From JAXGPP01 sp040766885 (GTDB lineage Bacteria; Planctomycetota; Planctomycetia; Pirellulales; Thermoguttaceae): a stretch of 64,000 nt of DNA. The notes under the pieces were generated by a model. It did not search any database. It had not been told where the DNA came from and saw only the letters and a program-made list of their open reading frames with translations. The position numbers and the translations under genes are program-made. Shown here piece after piece: positions 60,444 to 64,000 of the stretch (positions are counted from its first letter, which is position 1; the number at the start of each line of letters is the position of its first letter). The stretch lies in contig JAXGPP010000030.1 of NCBI GenBank assembly GCA_040766885.1, positions 13,076-77,075 on the forward strand. The letters run 5' to 3'.

Positions 60444-61799
60444 ATGACGCGCGCTATCACTCGACGTGACGCCCTGAAACAGGCGGCTGCAGCCGCCGCG
60501 GCCTGCTCGCTTCCGGCGATCGTGCCGTCGAGCGCGCTGGGGCACGACGCCCCGGCCTATCGCGTGAACCTGGCGGCGATCGGCACGGGTGGCCGCGCTA
60601 CGGGCAATATCCGCGGCAGCTTCCTGCCGCACAAAGACGTGCGGATCGTGGCCGCCTGCGATTGCTACCGCAGCAAGCGCGAGAATTTCGCCGCCATGAT
60701 CAACAAGCACTACGACCGCGAGGTCTGCAAGCCGTACGCCGACTTCCGCGAGGTGCTCGCCCGAACCGACATCGACGGCGTGATCATCAGCACCCAGGAC
60801 CACTGGCACGTGCCGCTCGCCTGGCATGCCGCCCGGGCGAAGAAGCACATGTACGTCGAGAAACCCCTCGGCGTCGCGCTGGCCTGGGCCTGGAAACTCC
60901 GCGACGTGATCGGCGAGGCGAAAGTGGCATTCCAGTACGGCACCCAGCAGCGCGGCGACCAGCGCCAGTTCCGCCGCGCGGTCGACCTCGTCCGCGGCGG
61001 CCACATCGGCAAGGTCGAGCGCATCGACGTCTGGTGCCCCGACATGTCGGAACAGTTCAACCAGGCCTCGGTGCCCCCTTACGGCACGACCGCCGAAGCG
61101 CCCGTCCCCGACGATCTCGACTACGATATGTGGACCGGGCCCGCGCCGATGAAACCCTACACCGTCGACCGCACGACGAACTGGGGCGGATACCACATCT
61201 ACGACTACGCCCTGGGCTTCATCGCCGGGTGGGGCGCGCATCCCCTGGACGTCGCCCAGTGGGGCCTCGACGCCGACGGTACCGGTCCGATCCGCTACGA
61301 GGGAACCGGCAAGGTGCCGCCGCCCGGTAGCCTCTGGGACACGGTCGAGTCGTGGGACGTCACGTGCGAGTACGCCAGCGGCGTCAAGATGCACTTCATG
61401 GGACAGCGCGCCGCCGATGAGGTCATCAAGCAGTATCACCCCAAGCCGCTCACGCACGGCACCACGTTCTTCGGCGAGCGCGGCTGGGTGAGCGTCGATC
61501 GGGCCGGCCTCTACACGAGCGATCCGGCATTGAAGGAACTCCAGATCGAACCGTCCGACGCCGAGCACCCCGTCCAATCGCACGTCCGGAACTTCATCGA
61601 GGCGATGAAGACCGGCTGGCCGACCTTGAACCCGTTGGAATCGGCGATCCGCTCCGACACGATCAGCCACCTCGCCGATCTCTGCGTCCGCCTCGGCCGC
61701 CCGATCCGCTGGAACCCCGAAACGGAACAGATCCTCGACGATCCCGAGGCCACCCGCCTGCTCGACCGCCCCCAACGCGCCCCTTGGACCATGGCGTAG
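60444..61799 (+). CDS. Tat-exported Gfo/Idh/MocA oxidoreductase
   Basis: A 451-residue protein with a Tat signal (MTRAITRRDALKQAAAAAAA). The nucleotide-binding domain reads RVNLAAIGTGGRATGNIRGS (GxGGRx), then DIDGVIISTQDHWHVPLAWH and MYVEKPLGVALAWAWKL, containing the catalytic-Lys EKP motif. GTQQRGDQRQFRRAVDLVRG and the later WGGYHIYDYALGFIAGWGAH (with the family's conserved GxH) complete it. It starts 80 bases after the DUF1080 gene and is likely co-transcribed. A 3-keto-forming glycoside oxidase role is inferred from this pairing; the sequence alone does not give the substrate. The frame is intact. Confidence 0.92.
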   Translation: MTRAITRRDALKQAAAAAAACSLPAIVPSSALGHDAPAYRVNLAAIGTGGRATGNIRGSFLPHKDVRIVAACDCYRSKRENFAAMINKHYDREVCKPYADFREVLARTDIDGVIISTQDHWHVPLAWHAARAKKHMYVEKPLGVALAWAWKLRDVIGEAKVAFQYGTQQRGDQRQFRRAVDLVRGGHIGKVERIDVWCPDMSEQFNQASVPPYGTTAEAPVPDDLDYDMWTGPAPMKPYTVDRTTNWGGYHIYDYALGFIAGWGAHPLDVAQWGLDADGTGPIRYEGTGKVPPPGSLWDTVESWDVTCEYASGVKMHFMGQRAADEVIKQYHPKPLTHGTTFFGERGWVSVDRAGLYTSDPALKELQIEPSDAEHPVQSHVRNFIEAMKTGWPTLNPLESAIRSDTISHLADLCVRLGRPIRWNPETEQILDDPEATRLLDRPQRAPWTMA

Positions 61800-61929
61800 C
61801 TTGTGGTGCAGGCGTCTCGCCTGCTTCTTCCTCCCCGCACCGCCAATGCGCCCCCAGTTCGGCGGATTGCAGAACCGCTCCCGAACCGCTACCATCGGCC
61901 GTGAGCATCGGCGAGTCATTGACCGCCGC

Positions 61930-61951
61930 CTTTCGCTCCGCGAAAGCAGCG
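61930..61951. repeat. Hairpin repeat (CTTTCGC-TCC-GCGAAAG)
   Basis: Seven-base arms CTTTCGC (61930-61936) and GCGAAAG (61940-61946) with a 3-base loop, followed by cagcg. It shares a 17-base identical word with 60386-60402, and gctccgcgaaa also occurs at 18725-18735. This marks a dispersed intergenic repeat family. Confidence 0.65.
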
Positions 61952-62019
61952 TCCTTTCGCCGAACGGAAGACGCCAAGAAATCTCAACCGCTCCAAGCCA
62001 TCGCGAGGGAGAACCGGCT

Positions 62020-63714
62020 GTGGCCCTTTCGGTCAACGAGATCTACAAGCAGGATTGCATCAAGGGCCTTGCCAAGGTGGAGCCCTCCACCGTTGACCTG
62101 GCGTTCGCCGATCCGCCCTTCAACATTGGCTACGAGTACGACGTCTACCACGATGCCCGTAGCGACGACGAATACCTCGACTGGTCGCGCCAGTGGATCG
62201 AGGGCGTCTGGAAGGCGCTGAAGCCGACGGGCACCTTCTGGCTCGCGATCGGCGACGAATACGCCGCCGAATTGAAGGTCATTGCCCAGAAAGACGTCGG
62301 CTTCCGCTGCCGCAGTTGGGTCCTCTGGTACTACACCTTCGGCGTCAACTGCAAGCGGGCCTTCAGCCGCTCCCACACGCACCTCTTGTACTTCGTCAAG
62401 AACCCCGACGAGTTCACGTTCAACGCCGACGACCCGGCGGTCCGCGTGCCCTCGGCCCGGCAACTGGTCTATGCCGACGGCCGGGCAAATCCCAAGGGGC
62501 GGCTCCCCGACAACACCTGGATCCTGCGGCCGCAGGACCTGCCAGGCGGGTTTTCGGCCCAGGAAGACACCTGGTACTTCCCCCGCGTCGCCGGCACCTT
62601 CAAGGAGCGCGAAGGTTTCCACGGCTGCCAGATGCCCGAGCAGCTCCTGGGGCGGATCATCCGCTGCTGCTCGAATCCCGGCGATGTGGTGCTCGATCCG
62701 TTCGGCGGCAGCGGCACGACGCTCACCGTGGCCAAGAAGCTCGGGCGGCAATGGCTGGGCTTCGAGCTCTCGGCCGAATACGTCACCCGGATCAAGGCCC
62801 GCTTGAAAGCGGCCGCGGTCGGCGACCCGCTCGACGGCGCGGCCGACCCGCTGGCCAGCGCGCCGAAGACCACCGGCCCCGGGGCCAAGCGGCTGGTTGA
62901 CGGGAAGCGGGTACCGGTCGCCGCGGGCGGCCGCCCGGCCGGGGTGTTGCGCAACGGCGACGTCCAGCACGCCCTGATCGACGCCTACAAGCAGACGCAC
63001 GCCGGCCATTCGGTCGACCAGTTGCTTGCCGACCCCAAGCTGAACGGGGCGTTCACCGAAGCCTGCCGCGCAAACGGCGTGCCCGGCGGTCCGGCGGAGT
63101 GGAACCGGATGCTGCTCGGCGTTCGCAAGCGGGGCCGGCTCCCCAAGCTGAATATCAAGGGCTGGCACTTGCGATCCAGCGACATGGACGGCTACATGTT
63201 CGCCAGCGAGATCGCCATGCAGCAGCTCTCGATCGAGCTCGACGCGGCGCTGGACGACATCCTCTGCGATCCGCGGCTCGCCGGCCGCTTCGACGAAATC
63301 GCCGCGTCGTTCGCCCCCGGCCACACTCTCTTCGAGTACCGCTGGGCGGCGCTGGCCATCCGCAAACGCGCAAAGATGGCCCGCCGGCTCGCCGTCGAGC
63401 TTGAGTCCGAGTGGTCGAAGTGCCAGCTCGGCCGCGCCCGCTCCATCCGCGACAGCGACTGGAGCAAGTACGAATGTCCGGGTGTGTACCTGCTCCTGAG
63501 CGACGGCCGGCAGGAGTTGTACGCGGGCGAGACCTTCAATCTGCGGCAGCGAATCGAGCAGATCGCGGCCGTTCCCGCCTGGAAGAAGTTCGCGCCGGCC
63601 ACCGTCAAAGTGCTCGCTGTCGCCCCCCGCTGCGGCCTGCAGTCGTACCTCATCGACCGCCATCGCCCCGTGATGAACTGCCAGCTTCTCCTCCCCGCCC
63701 CCGCCGCTCCATAG
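62020..63714 (+). CDS. DNA methyltransferase (beta class) fused to a GIY-YIG-like domain
   Basis: A 564-residue protein from a GTG at 62020, preceded by a GAGGGAGAA site. DPPF (residues 31-34, motif IV) precedes DPFGGSGTT (226-234, motif I), the beta-class order of N6-adenine/N4-cytosine methyltransferases. Other marks include TFWLAIGDEYAAELK and TWILRPQDLPGGF. After a middle region of unknown fold (~270-480) the C-terminus has CPGVYLLLSDGRQELYAGE and TFNLRQRIEQIAAVPAWKKF, then LQSYLIDRHRPVMN. This is the GIY-YIG layout (GVY...YAG, Arg in NLRQR), but the metal-binding Glu expected in LExxLI is Gln (LQSYLI). The methylase should be active; nuclease activity is doubtful. No restriction gene is adjacent. 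Confidence 0.88.
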   Translation: MALSVNEIYKQDCIKGLAKVEPSTVDLAFADPPFNIGYEYDVYHDARSDDEYLDWSRQWIEGVWKALKPTGTFWLAIGDEYAAELKVIAQKDVGFRCRSWVLWYYTFGVNCKRAFSRSHTHLLYFVKNPDEFTFNADDPAVRVPSARQLVYADGRANPKGRLPDNTWILRPQDLPGGFSAQEDTWYFPRVAGTFKEREGFHGCQMPEQLLGRIIRCCSNPGDVVLDPFGGSGTTLTVAKKLGRQWLGFELSAEYVTRIKARLKAAAVGDPLDGAADPLASAPKTTGPGAKRLVDGKRVPVAAGGRPAGVLRNGDVQHALIDAYKQTHAGHSVDQLLADPKLNGAFTEACRANGVPGGPAEWNRMLLGVRKRGRLPKLNIKGWHLRSSDMDGYMFASEIAMQQLSIELDAALDDILCDPRLAGRFDEIAASFAPGHTLFEYRWAALAIRKRAKMARRLAVELESEWSKCQLGRARSIRDSDWSKYECPGVYLLLSDGRQELYAGETFNLRQRIEQIAAVPAWKKFAPATVKVLAVAPRCGLQSYLIDRHRPVMNCQLLLPAPAAP

Positions 63715-63779
63715 TCCCGCCCAGTTCGCAGTCCGGGCTTCAGCCGGCTTTTCACCATTCCCCCCGCATTCCATCATCG

Positions 63780-63920
63780 CTACAACCATCGCCGTTTCGC
63801 TCCCGCGCGGTTCATTCGGTCCAGCACGCTGAAGAAGACTCCCAGCGCCATGATGCCAAGGGCGATGCACAGGACGGCGACCCCAACGGTGCTGAACATC
63901 TCGATAGCAGTCTGGTTCAT
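63780..63920 (-). CDS. Small single-pass membrane protein (46 aa)
   Basis: Minus-strand frame of 46 codons from the ATG at 63920, beginning MNQTAIEMFSTVGVAVLCIA. One hydrophobic helix of about 21 residues (VGVAVLCIALGIMALGVFFS) is followed by a basic tail (RMNRAGAKRRWL). An AGGT site lies upstream of the ATG. Its hydrophobic core with a positively charged C-terminus suggests a single-pass, inside-C orientation. No family recognised; the gene is near the right end so its neighbours are unknown. Confidence 0.45.
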   Translation of the reverse strand: MNQTAIEMFSTVGVAVLCIALGIMALGVFFSVLDRMNRAGAKRRWL

Positions 63921-64000
63921 GATGTGACCTGTAGCGGTTGATGCCCGGAAGATCCTGTCGGCGAGCGGCCAGGCTCTCAGGCAGGGCGGTCAGGGAGACC

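Noticed and set aside
1..64000. tRNA and rRNA genes
   Set aside because: No cloverleaf with a TTCGA-type arm or rRNA signature words were noticed in reading; absence was not verified with a covariance model.

Overview
The window looks like a chromosomal stretch of a planctomycete (Planctomycetota, probably Pirellulales-like). This is inferred from gene content, not from a marker phylogeny. Pointers are GC-rich coding DNA, a secreted sulfatase, two Tat-exported Gfo/Idh/MocA oxidoreductases, a DUF1080 (3-keto-disaccharide hydrolase) protein, a ThuA-like protein, PQQ-type and BNR-type beta-propellers, secreted HEAT-repeat proteins, and a multiheme protein resembling the hydrazine-synthase alpha subunit. 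Signal peptides (Sec and Tat) are very common. I see no phage, insertion sequence, CRISPR array, rRNA or tRNA.

Left part (0-5.4 kb, almost all minus strand): the 5' part of hemW, a frameshifted HEAT-repeat gene, a nucleotidyltransferase with a small overlapping partner, lepA carrying about ten single-base indels, and two small hypotheticals. The lepA indels are mostly homopolymer contractions, so they are probably consensus errors. 5.5-13.5 kb: a sulfatase, a 1240-residue propeller/multiheme/FN3/LamG protein, and a minus-strand unit in which a membrane protein interrupted by an in-frame TGA is translationally coupled to a GH10 xylanase.

13.8-24.7 kb mixes small accessory genes (DinB-like, DUF3806-like, beta-helix, a truncated ceramidase, small membrane proteins, a SUKH protein) with housekeeping genes (purH, trpC) and a secreted serine hydrolase. 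24.7-31.4 kb: a MutY-GNAT fusion, a TPR-like protein, an overlapping small-ORF/HNH pair, a large protein joining a KaiC-like N-terminus to a PEP/pyruvate-binding ATP-grasp, and a Tat-exported copper-storage protein. A cluster of hairpin repeats lies at 31.4-31.7 kb.

31.7-51.2 kb holds secreted proteins: HEAT and unknown proteins, neutral ceramidase, ThuA, a decayed cytochrome c, a TIM-barrel isomerase, an FAD oxidoreductase, a PQQ-like propeller, a metallopeptidase, a BNR propeller and a Gfo/Idh/MocA oxidoreductase. 51.5-64 kb: an aquaglyceroporin, an ABC-2-type export operon with overlapping genes, a HEAT protein, DUF1080 plus Gfo/Idh/MocA (a likely 3-keto-sugar module), and a beta-class DNA methyltransferase fused to a GIY-YIG-like domain.

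Together the genes suggest a heterotroph that attacks sulfated or complex glycans outside the cytoplasm. Sulfatase, xylanase, ceramidase and metallopeptidase would act first; periplasmic oxidoreductase, isomerase and DUF1080 enzymes would then process the sugars; glycerol uptake and an ABC system add transport. All names come from reading motifs by eye; no database search was run.
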